64,000 bases of DNA from Microbispora oryzae (GTDB lineage Bacteria; Actinomycetota; Actinomycetes; Streptosporangiales; Streptosporangiaceae), in assembly GCF_017896165.1 (NCBI RefSeq), contig NZ_JAFCNB010000002.1, positions 558,001 through 622,000 on the forward strand, read 5' to 3'. Numbering within the stretch: position 1 is the stretch's first letter; every line of letters begins with the position of its first letter. The notes beneath the pieces were generated by a model. It was not told where the DNA came from, searched no databases, and worked only from the letters and a program-made list of their open reading frames with translations. This document shows, piece by piece, positions 48,743 to 57,481 of this stretch. Position numbers and translations under genes: made by a program.

Positions 48743-49882
48743 ATGTCATCCCGAGCACGGCGCCTGACCATCCCCCTCGCCGGAGCGCTCGTCGCGTCCG
48801 GCGTGGTCGGCGTCACCCAGGCGGCCCCCGCCGCCGCCGGCCCCTCCGTGTCGTCCGTCCAGGCGGGTTCGGACGACGTCACGGCCAAGGCCTCGGCGAG
48901 CCCCGCCGACCGGGCCGTCGCGTTCTGGTCCCCCGACCGGCTGCGCGCCGCCAAGGACTACACCGAGGATCTGGGCAACTCCGTCAAGGGCTTCGGCAAG
49001 GTCAGCAAGTCCAGGCCGGACGGCAAGGCGGGGGCGGTCCCGCCCATCGGCGGCCAGCAGAGCGCGGCCGGTTTCTCCAAGCAGGTCAACCTGCCCAACA
49101 CGGTCGGCCGGGTGTTCTTCACCCTGCCCGGCAAGAACCCGCTGGACCCGAAGAGCTGGAAGTACTGCTCCGGCACGTCGGTGCAGGGCACCTACCGCAA
49201 TGTCGTCGCGACGGCCGGTCACTGCGTCTACGACCCGGTCAGCAACCAGTTCTACGACAACTGGGTCTTCATCCCGTCGTACTGGGACGGCGACCAGGCG
49301 TGGGACGGCAAGGCCCCGTACGGGATCTATCCGGCCAAGTGGTTCCAGGCGCACGACGACTTCGTGGTGAAGGAGGACTACGACTACGACTACGCGTTCG
49401 TCAACGTCTCCTCCGGATACAAGATCAAGTGGGAGAGGTCCGGCAACACCTGGCAGGCCGTCAGGACGCCGGTCGGCCGGCTCGGCGACAACGTGGGCGG
49501 CCAGGGCCTGACCTGGAACCGAAGCCCCAAGGTCAAGGTCTTCTCGTTCGGTTACCCGGCGGGGCCGCACCCGGACGGTGACCGCCCGTTCTCCGGCCGG
49601 ACCATGAAGTGGTGCTATGGCCAGTCCACGCCGATGCCGGCCGCACCGAAGTACAACATCCAGCAGCACATCGGCATCAAATGCGCGATGACCTCGGGCG
49701 CGAGCGGCGGCCCCTGGCTGTTCGGCTACAAGAGCAAGACCCGTAAGGGCTATCTCAACGGCATCAACAGCGTCGCCTGGGACACCGACGGCAACGACCG
49801 CTACGACCGGGTCTCGTCGCCGTACTTCGACGGCGAGACCTACGACGTCTACAAGGTCGCCGCCGGCCGGTGGACGCAGTGA
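48743..49882 (+). CDS. Secreted trypsin-like serine peptidase (array gene A)
   Basis: A 379-aa preproprotein. A signal peptide (1-30, RRLTIPLAGALVASGVVGVT...) is followed by a propeptide-like region with RAVAFWSPDRLRAAKDY. The chymotrypsin-fold domain starts near VGRVFFTLPG. The full triad is visible: His160 in VATAGHC, Asp216 in YDYDYAFV and Ser321 in TSGASGGPW. Cys142/Cys161 and Cys291/Cys314 should form two disulfides. A calcium-type loop DTDGNDRYD lies near the C-terminus. The ATG at 48743 follows GGAAAGGAG. It is probably a functional extracellular protease and the canonical member of the downstream family. Confidence 0.92.
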   Translation: MSSRARRLTIPLAGALVASGVVGVTQAAPAAAGPSVSSVQAGSDDVTAKASASPADRAVAFWSPDRLRAAKDYTEDLGNSVKGFGKVSKSRPDGKAGAVPPIGGQQSAAGFSKQVNLPNTVGRVFFTLPGKNPLDPKSWKYCSGTSVQGTYRNVVATAGHCVYDPVSNQFYDNWVFIPSYWDGDQAWDGKAPYGIYPAKWFQAHDDFVVKEDYDYDYAFVNVSSGYKIKWERSGNTWQAVRTPVGRLGDNVGGQGLTWNRSPKVKVFSFGYPAGPHPDGDRPFSGRTMKWCYGQSTPMPAAPKYNIQQHIGIKCAMTSGASGGPWLFGYKSKTRKGYLNGINSVAWDTDGNDRYDRVSSPYFDGETYDVYKVAAGRWTQ

Positions 49883-49922
49883 CGCCCGTCTCCTGACCGC
49901 GCGGCCATTCGGTCAGGCTGTG

Positions 49923-49947
49923 GGGCCCGGCGCTCTCCGCCGGGCCC
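49923..49947. terminator. Bidirectional terminator between protease A and the SSI gene
   Basis: Stem GGGCCCGGCG/CGCCGGGCCC (10 bp, 5-nt loop) lies between two convergent stop codons and is followed by TTCTCGTCGT. Confidence 0.8.
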
Positions 49948-49971
49948 TTCTCGTCGTCTCGTCCGGACGGC

Positions 49972-50457
49972 TCAGGTGTCGAAAAGTCCGCCGGTCGCCG
50001 CCCGGCGCTGGCAATCGTTGCCGAACGTGTGCTGCATCGACACGTACTTGCCGTTCCAGATGCCGCTCATCGTGACGGTGACCGGCTGCCAGATCATGGG
50101 GCAGATGGCGCCCGGGTTCACATCGAACCTGGCGAGGTCGTCCCGGCCGTTCTCCATCGCCTGCCCGAGGATGCGGCACGCCTCGGCCGCCGACGGGTGC
50201 GAACCACCGACCGGCTCGCAGTTGAGGAACGCGTACCGCTGCGCGGGCTGGGACCGTTCACCGGCGGCGGCCGTCAGCAGCACGGCCCGCACCATGGACG
50301 CCCGGTCGGGCTGTGTGACGGTCACCTTCTGGGGGGTGGTCTTGACGACGTCGAACGGTACGGTGCGGCCCAGAGTTCCCGGGAAGGGCGGCACGGGCAG
50401 GTGGGCGATGCTCGCGGCCGTCGCCGCACCGACCAGAAGAGAGTGGAGTTGCTTCAT
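49972..50457 (-). CDS. Subtilisin inhibitor-like (SSI family) secreted protease inhibitor
   Basis: A 161-aa exported protein of the Streptomyces subtilisin inhibitor family (I16), which blocks serine proteases by a substrate-like loop. An N-terminal signal-like segment (1-about 27) is followed by the SSI domain. The domain has four Cys (80, 94, 119, 149), the GGSHPSAAEAC segment and the reactive-site region ICPMIWQPVTVTM. By alignment P1 is Met121 and P1' Ile122, as in classical SSI (Met-Val). It ends with GNDCQRRAATGGLFD. The start has GGGGGA upstream. It is the only minus-strand gene inside the protease array, convergent with protease A. Confidence 0.88.
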   Translation of the reverse strand: MKQLHSLLVGAATAASIAHLPVPPFPGTLGRTVPFDVVKTTPQKVTVTQPDRASMVRAVLLTAAAGERSQPAQRYAFLNCEPVGGSHPSAAEACRILGQAMENGRDDLARFDVNPGAICPMIWQPVTVTMSGIWNGKYVSMQHTFGNDCQRRAATGGLFDT

Positions 50458-50666
50458 GTCGATCCCCCGTTTCGGCTGGTCGTAGCCTCCTCACCGAGCC
50501 GCGTGACTTCAAGTGACCACTCCGGGGCGAACGTAATCTGACGTCCCGGAGACCCCACCGGTTCCGCTCGTTCCATAACGAGCTGGCCAAGAAGCTGTCC
50601 CAAAGGCATGTGGATCTGGAAAAATCACCCCTTACCATCCATATCTCCATCTGAAGGGTGTCCCCA

Positions 50667-51818
50667 GTGGCTCGGCAGCTCGCACTCGTCATCGGCGGCG
50701 TCGCCGTCATGGGTGCCGCCGCCATGCTCTGGGCACAGGACTCCGCCGCGACGGCCTCGGTGAACGCGCTCCGGCAGCAGGACGCCGTCAGGCGCGCGGC
50801 CGCGAGCACGACGGTCCCCATGTACGGCTCCGCGAAGAACGAGGTGAGCACCTTCCCGCTCGCGCCCAGCCAGGCCGACATGCAGCGGGTGGCGTCGTAC
50901 TGGAGCCCGGAGCGGCTCCGCCAGGCCAGCAGCTACGAGCCGAGCACGAAGCCCTCCACGTCGGCGCGGGCCACGACGTCGGCGGCCGAGATGACGCGCG
51001 TCGCCGGGCCCGTGAGAAAGGCCGCCACCGCCGCGGCGAGCACCGCGGGCACCTCGGACACGCCTCCGATGGTGGGCAAGGTGTTCTTCAAGGTGGGCGA
51101 CAAGGAGTACTGGTGCTCCGCGTCCGCCGTGCACTCCGCCTACCGCAACCTCGTCGCCACGGCCGGGCACTGCGCGTACGCGCTGGGGCCGGACAAGCCG
51201 GTGGAGAACTGGATCTTCATCCCGTCCTACCACGACGGCGTGACGAGCGCGGGGATCTTCGTCGGCCACACGCTCTACATGCACGTGGACTTCGCCGGGC
51301 AGGGCGACTTCGACCGCGACTACGCCTTCGTCACCGTGCACCGCGGCTTCACCTGGCAGGCGTACAAGGACGGGAACACCATCAGGTACCGCACGGCCGA
51401 CGTCGGCCGGCTGGAAGACCGGGTGGGCGCGTTCCGGTTCGCCTCCAGCAAGCCCATCGGGCGGGGGGTGCTCGCCTTCGGCTACCCCGCGGGCGCGAAC
51501 CCCGACGGCAGCCGCCCGTACGACGGGCAGAGCCTCAAGTCCTGCCGGGGCTCGACGGAGAAGAAGTTCGTCAGCGCGCCGACCTGGCAGCTGGAGCACG
51601 GGGTGCGGCTCCCCGGCTGCGCCTTCACGTCGGGCGCGAGCGGCGGCCCCTGGGTGATCGGGTACAACGCGGCCAAGCGGACCGGCTACCTCACCGGCGT
51701 CACCAGCCTGACCTGGAACCTCAACGGCGGCGGACGCCTCGACGCCATCTCGTCTCCCTACTTCAACGCGCTCACGCAGCGCGTGTACAACCAGGCCACC
51801 CGCCAGTCGACCGGCTGA
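50667..51818 (+). CDS. Secreted trypsin-like serine peptidase (array gene B)
   Basis: A 383-aa protein. The N-terminal hydrophobic segment (ALVIGGVAVMGAAAMLWAQD) is a signal peptide or anchor. A pro-region with VASYWSPERLRQASSY follows, then the protease domain from MVGKVFF. The triad is intact: His168 (VATAGHC), Asp218 (FDRDYAFV) and Ser325 (TSGASGGPW). Two disulfide pairs are kept (C150/C169 and C293/C318). Unlike the rest of the array it has no calcium-type DxDGN loop (NLNGGGRLD instead) and lacks the shared hairpin leader. The GTG at 50667 is 8 nt after GAAGGG. Confidence 0.9.
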   Translation: MARQLALVIGGVAVMGAAAMLWAQDSAATASVNALRQQDAVRRAAASTTVPMYGSAKNEVSTFPLAPSQADMQRVASYWSPERLRQASSYEPSTKPSTSARATTSAAEMTRVAGPVRKAATAAASTAGTSDTPPMVGKVFFKVGDKEYWCSASAVHSAYRNLVATAGHCAYALGPDKPVENWIFIPSYHDGVTSAGIFVGHTLYMHVDFAGQGDFDRDYAFVTVHRGFTWQAYKDGNTIRYRTADVGRLEDRVGAFRFASSKPIGRGVLAFGYPAGANPDGSRPYDGQSLKSCRGSTEKKFVSAPTWQLEHGVRLPGCAFTSGASGGPWVIGYNAAKRTGYLTGVTSLTWNLNGGGRLDAISSPYFNALTQRVYNQATRQSTG

Positions 51819-51835
51819 CCGCCCCGCTTCCGCCA

Positions 51836-51861
51836 AAGGCCCGGCCCTGTGCCGGGCCTTT
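51836..51861. terminator. Terminator of protease B
   Basis: Stem AAGGCCCGGC/GCCGGGCCTT (10 bp, 5-nt loop) starts 17 bp after the stop codon. Confidence 0.8.
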
Positions 51862-51990
51862 CGCGTTTCCCGCCCGCGCCGGGTGTTCCGGGTGAGCCGG
51901 GGGTTCCGTGTGCGCCCGGAAGGTCTGGCGACACGATCACGATGGGCGAGATTAGACGTAGCAGAGCCTCCTCCGGTGCCATCGAACGAA

Positions 51991-52006
51991 TGTGATCTGC
52001 GTCACA
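51991..52006. promoter_or_regulatory. CRP-type palindrome upstream of gene C
   Basis: TGTGATCTGCGTCACA fits the actinobacterial CRP consensus TGTGA-N6-TCACA perfectly. It is preceded by a GGTGCCATC block shared with genes E and H and lies about 175 bp before the -10 box. A further shared AACATCAC motif is at 52114-52121, 60 bp before the -10. Confidence 0.65.
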
Positions 52007-52180
52007 TCCACCCGCCCCGGGGACGTCCGGACGTGGCGATCTTTGACAACACGGAGACCGGAGGCGACCTGCACATTGTCACGAGATGATCTCGAACTTG
52101 ACGGCACCTGTGGAACATCACGGAAAAGTAACTGCCGAATCGGTCAGGAAAAGCCATAAAAACGCGGTAAATCGGGCCGG

Positions 52181-52249
52181 TAGTGTCTTGACCATCCCCT
52201 TACTGACCGTTGGGACGCAGCTGACGTCCCACGACAGCGCAGGAGTCTC
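52181..52249 (+). promoter_or_regulatory. Promoter and hairpin leader of gene C
   Basis: -10-like TAGTGT (52181-52186), tract ATCCCCTTACTGAC, and a perfect hairpin TGGGACG/CGTCCCA (52211-52217 with 52225-52231, 7-nt loop), then CAGGAG before the ATG. Confidence 0.75.
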
Positions 52250-53428
52250 ATGAACACCCGAGCCAAGCGCCTCATCCTCCCTCTCGGGGTCGCGGCGACC
52301 GCCGGCCTCGTCGGCGCCGCCCTCCAGGCACCCGCCCAGGCCGCCGGCGACACCGCCTCCGACAACCTGGCCACCAGCAGCATCGCCGCCAAGAACGTCG
52401 TCGCGTACTGGCTGAACCAGAAGGCCGCCAACCTGGTCAACGCGTCGCCGTACGAGACCCAGGTCTCCGCCAAGCACCTCAGCAAGGGCGGCCCCTCGGC
52501 CGACAGCAAGCCGGGCACCGTCCCCGCGATCGGCGACGAGAAGAAGTCCGGCGGCACGTCGAAGAACGTGAACCTGCCGCGCACCACCGGCAAGGTGTTC
52601 TTCCGCGGCGCCGACGGCCGGCCGCACTGGTGCACCGCCACGTCGGTGCAGGCGCGCTACCGCAACCTGGTGGCGACCGCCGGGCACTGCGTCTACGACA
52701 CCAAGAGCAACAAGGCCACCCTCGACCGCTGGGTCTTCATCCCGGGGTACTACCAGGGCAAGGCGCCCTGGGGCATCTACGTCGGCAAGACGGCCTTCAC
52801 CCACTACGACTTCGACGTCTACGAGGACGGCGACCGCGACTACGCGTTCGTGACGGTCTACAACGGCATCAAGGCCGGCGGCGGCAGCAACCTCCGCGAC
52901 ACCGCCGAATGGGACTGGAAGCAGGTCGACAAGGCCACGTACGACAAGTACGACGCGCACATCCGCAAGGCCAAGGCCGGCAAGTACTACATCATCAAGT
53001 TCACCGACGTCGGCCGCCTCGGCGACAACGTCGGCGGGCAGGGCCTGGCCTACAACCAGAAGCTCGGCAAGTACGTCTACGTCTTCGGCTACCCGAGCGG
53101 GTCGCACCCGGACGGCAACCACGCCTTCACCGGGCAGACCCTCAAGTGGTCGTACGGCAAGACCTTCGCCGCCAAGGCCCCGTCCGTCAAGGCGGAGGAG
53201 CTGCAGGGCGTCAAGTCGTCCTTCACCGGCGAGGGCTCCTCCGGCTCCGCCTGGCTGCTCCAGTACAAGAGCGCCCGCCGCCTGGGCTACCTGAACGGCG
53301 TCACGAGCGGCGTCTCCGACACCGACGGCAACGGGCGCATCGACACCAGCGTCTCGCCCTACTTCGACGGCGAGCTCTACGGCGTCTACAAGGCCGCCGC
53401 GAGCGTCTGGTCCGGCTCGATCGCCTGA
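52250..53428 (+). CDS. Secreted trypsin-fold protein, Ser retained (array gene C)
   Basis: A 392-aa exported protein: signal peptide ending APAQAA, pro-region VVAYWLNQKAANLVNASPYE, then the protease-fold domain from TTGKVFF. His146 (VATAGHC) and Asp197 (DRDYAFV) are present. The active-site region reads GEGSSGSAW instead of SGASGGPW, which keeps a Ser at the nucleophile position (Ser331) but changes the following Gly-Pro to Ser-Ala. The second disulfide is gone (KWSYG and VKSSFTG instead of KWCYG and IKCAMTS). It is intermediate between proteases A/B and the Ser-less copies, so activity is uncertain. A calcium-type DTDGNGRID loop is kept. Confidence 0.88.
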   Translation: MNTRAKRLILPLGVAATAGLVGAALQAPAQAAGDTASDNLATSSIAAKNVVAYWLNQKAANLVNASPYETQVSAKHLSKGGPSADSKPGTVPAIGDEKKSGGTSKNVNLPRTTGKVFFRGADGRPHWCTATSVQARYRNLVATAGHCVYDTKSNKATLDRWVFIPGYYQGKAPWGIYVGKTAFTHYDFDVYEDGDRDYAFVTVYNGIKAGGGSNLRDTAEWDWKQVDKATYDKYDAHIRKAKAGKYYIIKFTDVGRLGDNVGGQGLAYNQKLGKYVYVFGYPSGSHPDGNHAFTGQTLKWSYGKTFAAKAPSVKAEELQGVKSSFTGEGSSGSAWLLQYKSARRLGYLNGVTSGVSDTDGNGRIDTSVSPYFDGELYGVYKAAASVWSGSIA

Positions 53429-53456
53429 CAACCACCGGCTTCACCCGGCTCAACGG

Positions 53457-53485
53457 GGCCCGGTCGCGCGCGTCGCGGCCGGGCC
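53457..53485. terminator. Terminator of gene C
   Basis: Stem GGCCCGG/CCGGGCC enclosing a GC-rich 15-nt loop, 28 bp after the stop. Confidence 0.65.
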
Positions 53486-53799
53486 TCCGCCGTTCTCCGG
53501 GTCGGTGTTCGGGCGGATTCCGCCGAAAAAGCGGTCCGGCGACGGCACAGGACGCCAACAGACCGCTTTCCGGACCCGTCACGACGGAACCCGGCCGATC
53601 CGGTAAGGCGGGTTTTCGAGACTCCTCCTTCCGTCGTGTTTCCGGCCCGATTCTTGGCACAACCGGCCAAGCCACGGGCATGAGGTTTGACAGCTGTTCG
53701 CCCCCTTTTCCGGTAAACCGGATAGCCCGATCGGGCGACGCGTCCCGGCGCCTCTTACTAGGAGGTAAATCGGCTGGTCAGCCGTCGGGTTTCCCGACG

Positions 53800-53815
53800 T
53801 GTGATCTCAGTCACA
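53800..53815. promoter_or_regulatory. CRP-type palindrome upstream of gene D
   Basis: TGTGATCTCAGTCACA, a perfect TGTGA-N6-TCACA match, lies 203 bp before the -10 box. It is in a 660-bp gap (53429-54088) that otherwise holds only the gene C terminator and the leader of D. Confidence 0.65.
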
Positions 53816-54017
53816 CCGGTCGCGCCGAAAATTCCACCGTCGCGCTTTACCGGCTGTGGAAAAGCCATCGGGAAAGACCGCAATCTGCGTAAACACCGGG
53901 CCGTGGCCGCTTCGGTCCCGCACGCGGCCGACATAAGGACACACCGGGACGCCCGGCCGTCGGGCCGCGACGCGATTCGGGTTGATTTCCCTCTCTTTGC
54001 CATCAGCGTGTGTGCGC

Positions 54018-54088
54018 TATGTTCTCCGCATCCCTTTCCTGACGCATGGGACGCAAGAGGCGTTCCACGACAGACCAAGGAGTTCCCC
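54018..54088 (+). promoter_or_regulatory. Promoter and hairpin leader of gene D
   Basis: -10 TATGTT (54018-54023), tract GCATCCCTTTCCTGACGCA, hairpin TGGGACGC/GCGTTCCA (54047-54054 with 54060-54067, loop AAGAG, one G-U pair), then CCAAGGAG and 6 nt to the ATG. Confidence 0.8.
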
Positions 54089-55315
54089 ATGAAGCGCACC
54101 ATCGCCTTCGGTGGCCTCGTCGCCACCGCCGGCCTCCTGGCCGCGGGCCTCGCCGTCCCGGCCCAGGCCGCCAGTGACGTCGCCTCCGACGCGCTGGCCA
54201 CCAACGGCATCGCCGCGTACTCGGTCGCCGCCTACTGGAAGGCCAACAACGCGGCCAACCTGATCGGCGCGACCCCGTACAACGTCGAGACGAAGGCCGT
54301 CGCCAAGCACCTGAGCAAGGGCGGCCCCGCTCCCGACAGCAAGCCCGGCATCGTTCCCGCCATCGGGGACGAGAAGAAGACCGCCGCGAAGTCGAAGAAC
54401 GTCAACCTGCCCAAGACCACGGGCAAGGTGTTCTTCACCGGCGCCGACAACAAGCCCCACTGGTGCTCCGCCACCTCTGTGCAGGCGGCGTACCACAACC
54501 TGGTCGCGACGGCCGGGCACTGTGTCTACGACACGGAGTCCAACAAGGCCACCCTGGACAACTGGGTGTTCATCCCCGGTTACTACCAGGGCAAGACCCC
54601 GTGGGGCATCTACGTCGGCAAGACGGCCTACACCCACTACGACTACGACGTCTACGAGGACGGCGACCGCGACTACGCGTTCGTCACGGTCTACAACGGC
54701 CTGAGCTTCCTCCACGACGGCGTTGTCCGTCCGTACCGGGACAACCCGGGCGGGTGGAAGGAAGTCTCGGCGGAGACCTTCGCCAAGTTCCCGATGTGGT
54801 TCAAGGCCGTGCAGAGCGGCTACTGGTGCCACGAGGGCAACAAGTACTACGTGTGGGCCTTCGTCGACGCGGGTCGCCTCGGCGACAACGTCGGTGGCCA
54901 GGGCCTTGCCTACAACCAGAAGATCGGCCAGCCGGTCTTCGTGTTCGGCTACCCGAGCGGGTCGCACCCGGACGGCAACTACGCCTACACCGGCAAGACC
55001 CTCAAGTGGAGCTACGGCAAGACCTTCGCCGCCACCGCGCCGGCGATCAAGGGCGAGGAGCTGCAGGGCGTCAAGTCGTCCTTCACCGGCGAGGGCGCGC
55101 TCGGCTCGTCCTGGCTGCTGAAGTACAACAACGGCCGTCGCCTCGGCTACCTGAACGGTGTGACCATCGGCGTCTCCGACACCGACGGCAACGACCGCTT
55201 CGACACCAGCATCTCGCCGTACTTCGACGGTGAGACCTACGGTGTCTACGGTGCGGCCAAGAACAACTGGTCCGGCTCCATCGCGGTGCCGTTCGAGTCG
55301 CCCGCCCTGCACTAG
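54089..55315 (+). CDS. Secreted trypsin-fold pseudoprotease (array gene D)
   Basis: A 408-aa exported protein. The signal peptide MKRTIAFGGLVATAGLLAAG...AQA is nearly identical in genes D-H. The domain keeps His144 and Asp195, but the nucleophile position in GEGALGSSW is Leu338, so no classical catalysis is expected. The second disulfide is absent. The segment between VYNG and DAGRLGDN (205-259) is gene-specific, with LSFLHDGVVRPYRDNPGG and an extra Cys in SGYWCHEG. The protein runs nine residues (VPFESPALH) past the family end SGSIA, as if the ancestral stop was lost. The C-terminal loop is DTDGNDRFD. It is probably an extracellular binding or decoy protein; this is inference. Confidence 0.85.
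   Translation: MKRTIAFGGLVATAGLLAAGLAVPAQAASDVASDALATNGIAAYSVAAYWKANNAANLIGATPYNVETKAVAKHLSKGGPAPDSKPGIVPAIGDEKKTAAKSKNVNLPKTTGKVFFTGADNKPHWCSATSVQAAYHNLVATAGHCVYDTESNKATLDNWVFIPGYYQGKTPWGIYVGKTAYTHYDYDVYEDGDRDYAFVTVYNGLSFLHDGVVRPYRDNPGGWKEVSAETFAKFPMWFKAVQSGYWCHEGNKYYVWAFVDAGRLGDNVGGQGLAYNQKIGQPVFVFGYPSGSHPDGNYAYTGKTLKWSYGKTFAATAPAIKGEELQGVKSSFTGEGALGSSWLLKYNNGRRLGYLNGVTIGVSDTDGNDRFDTSISPYFDGETYGVYGAAKNNWSGSIAVPFESPALH
54581..54683 (+). repeat. 103-bp block identical in five array genes
   Basis: Encodes YYQGKTPWGIYVG through DRDYAFV up to the catalytic Asp. By eye the same 103 bases, including synonymous positions, recur at 56525-56627, 58272-58374, 59815-59917 and 61478-61580. Gene C differs at only a few bases. 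Confidence 0.85.
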
Positions 55316-55360
55316 TCACGGGTCAGAGGTCGCACTCTCTGAACCGAAGATCCACCCGAG

Positions 55361-55386
55361 GGGCCCGGCTGCCAGCCGGGCCCTTT
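55361..55386. terminator. Terminator of gene D
   Basis: Perfect 10-bp stem GGGCCCGGCT/AGCCGGGCCC with a 3-nt loop, followed by TTT. Confidence 0.85.
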
Positions 55387-55701
55387 CGGCGTTTCACGGC
55401 CGGCGAGCGGTTCGCCCAACCTCTCGGCGGGGCCTCCGTTTTCTCCCGCTCTCCCGCGCGTTCTCTCGCGCGCCGTGCGGACCGAAGACTAAACATCCCG
55501 GAAATTCCGCGATATTTATTTAATTCGGTGGTAAACCCGGACGGGCCGTCGAGCGTCCGGCCGGGGCCGCTTTCGCGGCACGTCGACACGCTAGCTCTCA
55601 TCGGCCGCCGCCGACTCGCCAAAAGCTACCAAAACGGGACATTGGGCCCAATCAAGAGGTCCTTAGACGGGTCAGGGTTCCCTTTGGTGCCATCACCTAC
55701 A

Positions 55702-55717
55702 TGTGATGTCGGTCACA
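55702..55717. promoter_or_regulatory. CRP-type palindrome upstream of gene E
   Basis: TGTGATGTCGGTCACA, a perfect match, flanked by CA and CATG so the dyad extends outward, and preceded by GGTGCCATC as in C and H. It lies 201 bp before the -10 box in a 675-bp gap. Two AACATCAC motifs (55840-55847, 55851-55858) lie between it and the promoter. Confidence 0.68.
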
Positions 55718-55917
55718 CATGCGGTTGACATGCACCCGTGGAACCGGCTGACGAACCGGAGCCAATCCTCCGTGAATCCCGGTCAAGCTGCGAGAACACC
55801 CGCGACTTTTGCTGACTGTCTTAACCACCGTCAGTCATGAACATCACGAAAACATCACGAGGCCGACCGCCCCGCCAACCTCCGCAATTGGGGCATTCCG
55901 GCGAAAGATCTTCGCTG

Positions 55918-55990
55918 TATGGTTCTGGCTATCCCTTTACTGACGCATGGGACGCAAGAGGCGTTCCACGACAGACCAAGGAGTTCCCCA
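55918..55990 (+). promoter_or_regulatory. Promoter and hairpin leader of gene E
   Basis: -10 TATGGT (55918-55923), tract ATCCCTTTACTGACGCA, hairpin TGGGACGC/GCGTTCCA (55948-55955 with 55961-55968, loop AAGAG), then CCAAGGAG and 7 nt to the ATG. Confidence 0.8.
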
Positions 55991-57274
55991 ATGAAGCGCA
56001 CTATCGCCTTCGGTGGCCTCGTCGCCACCGCCGGCCTCCTGGCCGCGGGCCTCGCCGTCCCGGCTCAGGCCGCCAACGACGTCGCCAGTGACCCGCTGTC
56101 CGCGAGCGGCATCGCCGCCAAGAACGTGGCTGCGCTCTGGCTGTCGGAGAACGCCGCGAACCTGATCGCGGCCACGCCGTACAACGTCGAGACGAAGGCC
56201 GCCGTCAAGCACCTCAGCAAGGGCGGCCCCGCTCCCGACAGCAAGCCGGGCATCGTGCCGGCGATCGGCGACGAGAAGAAGACCGCCGCCAAGTCGAAGA
56301 ACGTCAACCTGCCCAAGACCACGGGCAAGGTGTTCTTCTCCGACGGCGTCAAGTGGGAGAAGGGTGCCGACAACAAGTGGCACCTGAAGGCGGTCAACCC
56401 GCACTGGTGCTCCGCCACCTCGGTGCAGTCCGCCTACCACAACCTGGTCGCCACCGCCGGGCACTGCGTCTACGACACGGAGTCCAACAAGGCCACCCTG
56501 AACAACTGGGTGTTCATCCCCGGTTACTACCAGGGCAAGACCCCGTGGGGCATCTACGTCGGCAAGACGGCCTACACCCACTACGACTACGACGTCTACG
56601 AGGACGGCGACCGCGACTACGCGTTCGTCACCGTTTACAACGGCCTGAAGCTGCCCGCGGGTGGCCTGAAGGACCTCTCGGACCTCGTCGCGGCTCACAA
56701 GTGGGACGAGCTTGCGCAGTACCAGGGCTACAAGGAGGTCGACCAGGCCACCTACGACGCCTACGTCAGGGGCGGGTTCTACAAGCCCGGCTTCGGCTAC
56801 TACACGAAGGTTGAGGGTGGCAAGACCCACTACTTCGTGTTCAAGTACGCCGACGCGGGTCGCCTCGGTGACAACGTCGGTGGCCAGGGCCTCGCGTACA
56901 ACCAGAAGATCGGCCAGCCGGTCTTCGTCTTCGGCTACCCGAGCGGATCGCACCCGGACGGGAACCACGCCTTCTCCGGCCAGACCCTCAAGTGGAGCTA
57001 CGGCAAGACCTTCGCTGCGACCGCCCCCGCCATCAAGGCGGAGGAGCTGCAGGGTGTCAAGTCGTCCTTCACCGGCGAGGGCTCGCTGGGTTCGGCCTGG
57101 CTGCTGAAGTACAACAACGGCCGTCGCCTCGGCTACCTGAACGGTGTGACCATCGGCGTCTCCGACACCGACGGCAACGACCGTTACGACACCAGCGTCT
57201 CCCCGTACTTCGACGGTGAGCTGTACGGCGTCTACAGCGCGGCCAAGAGCAACTGGTCCGGCTCGATCGCCTAA
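55991..57274 (+). CDS. Secreted trypsin-fold pseudoprotease (array gene E)
   Basis: A 427-aa exported protein, the longest complete member. It shares the D-type signal peptide and pro-region (IAAKNVAALWLSENAANLIA). His158 and Asp209 are kept; the nucleophile position in GEGSLGSAW is Leu366. It has a 14-residue insertion before the first conserved Cys (SDGVKWEKGADNKWHLKAVN) shared with F. Its variable segment (219-287) is long: LPAGGLKDLSDLVAAHKWDE, DQATYDAYVRGGFYKPGF, then YFVFKYADAG. The calcium-type loop DTDGNDRYD is intact. Same autonomous transcription unit structure as its neighbours. Confidence 0.85.
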   Translation: MKRTIAFGGLVATAGLLAAGLAVPAQAANDVASDPLSASGIAAKNVAALWLSENAANLIAATPYNVETKAAVKHLSKGGPAPDSKPGIVPAIGDEKKTAAKSKNVNLPKTTGKVFFSDGVKWEKGADNKWHLKAVNPHWCSATSVQSAYHNLVATAGHCVYDTESNKATLNNWVFIPGYYQGKTPWGIYVGKTAYTHYDYDVYEDGDRDYAFVTVYNGLKLPAGGLKDLSDLVAAHKWDELAQYQGYKEVDQATYDAYVRGGFYKPGFGYYTKVEGGKTHYFVFKYADAGRLGDNVGGQGLAYNQKIGQPVFVFGYPSGSHPDGNHAFSGQTLKWSYGKTFAATAPAIKAEELQGVKSSFTGEGSLGSAWLLKYNNGRRLGYLNGVTIGVSDTDGNDRYDTSVSPYFDGELYGVYSAAKSNWSGSIA

Positions 57275-57305
57275 CTCTCTCTTCTGAGAGGCGAATCGAT
57301 CGGCG

Positions 57306-57364
57306 GTCAGGGGTCCAAACCCTGACGGGCCAACGGAGGGCCCGGCTTTCGAGCCGGGCCCTTT
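57306..57364. terminator. Double hairpin terminator of gene E
   Basis: A first hairpin GTCAGGG/CCCTGAC (57306-57312 with 57320-57326) is followed by a perfect 10-bp stem GGGCCCGGCT/AGCCGGGCCC (57338-57361) with a UUCG-type loop and TTT. Confidence 0.85.
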
Positions 57365-57465
57365 CGGCGTTCCCGGGGGCCTCGCGCGCGTTTCCGGCGA
57401 TCAGAGCCTGAGCAAGATCGGGCGATTTAGACGGTCGTGGGCTCGATTCGGATCCAGATCCTCGA

Positions 57466-57481
57466 TGTGATTTGGCCCACA
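57466..57481. promoter_or_regulatory. CRP-type palindrome upstream of gene F (one mismatch)
   Basis: TGTGATTTGGCCCACA has one mismatch in the right half (CCACA for TCACA). It lies 185 bp before the -10 box. Confidence 0.5.

Noticed and set aside
54046-54180. Possible upstream ORF starting at the ATG inside the leader hairpin (MGRKRR...)
   Set aside because: The ATG is part of the conserved hairpin but has no ribosome-binding site. Its frame relation to the main gene and its stop position differ between copies: overlapping ATGA in E, in frame in J, long overlap in D, F and H. Coding function is not conserved.
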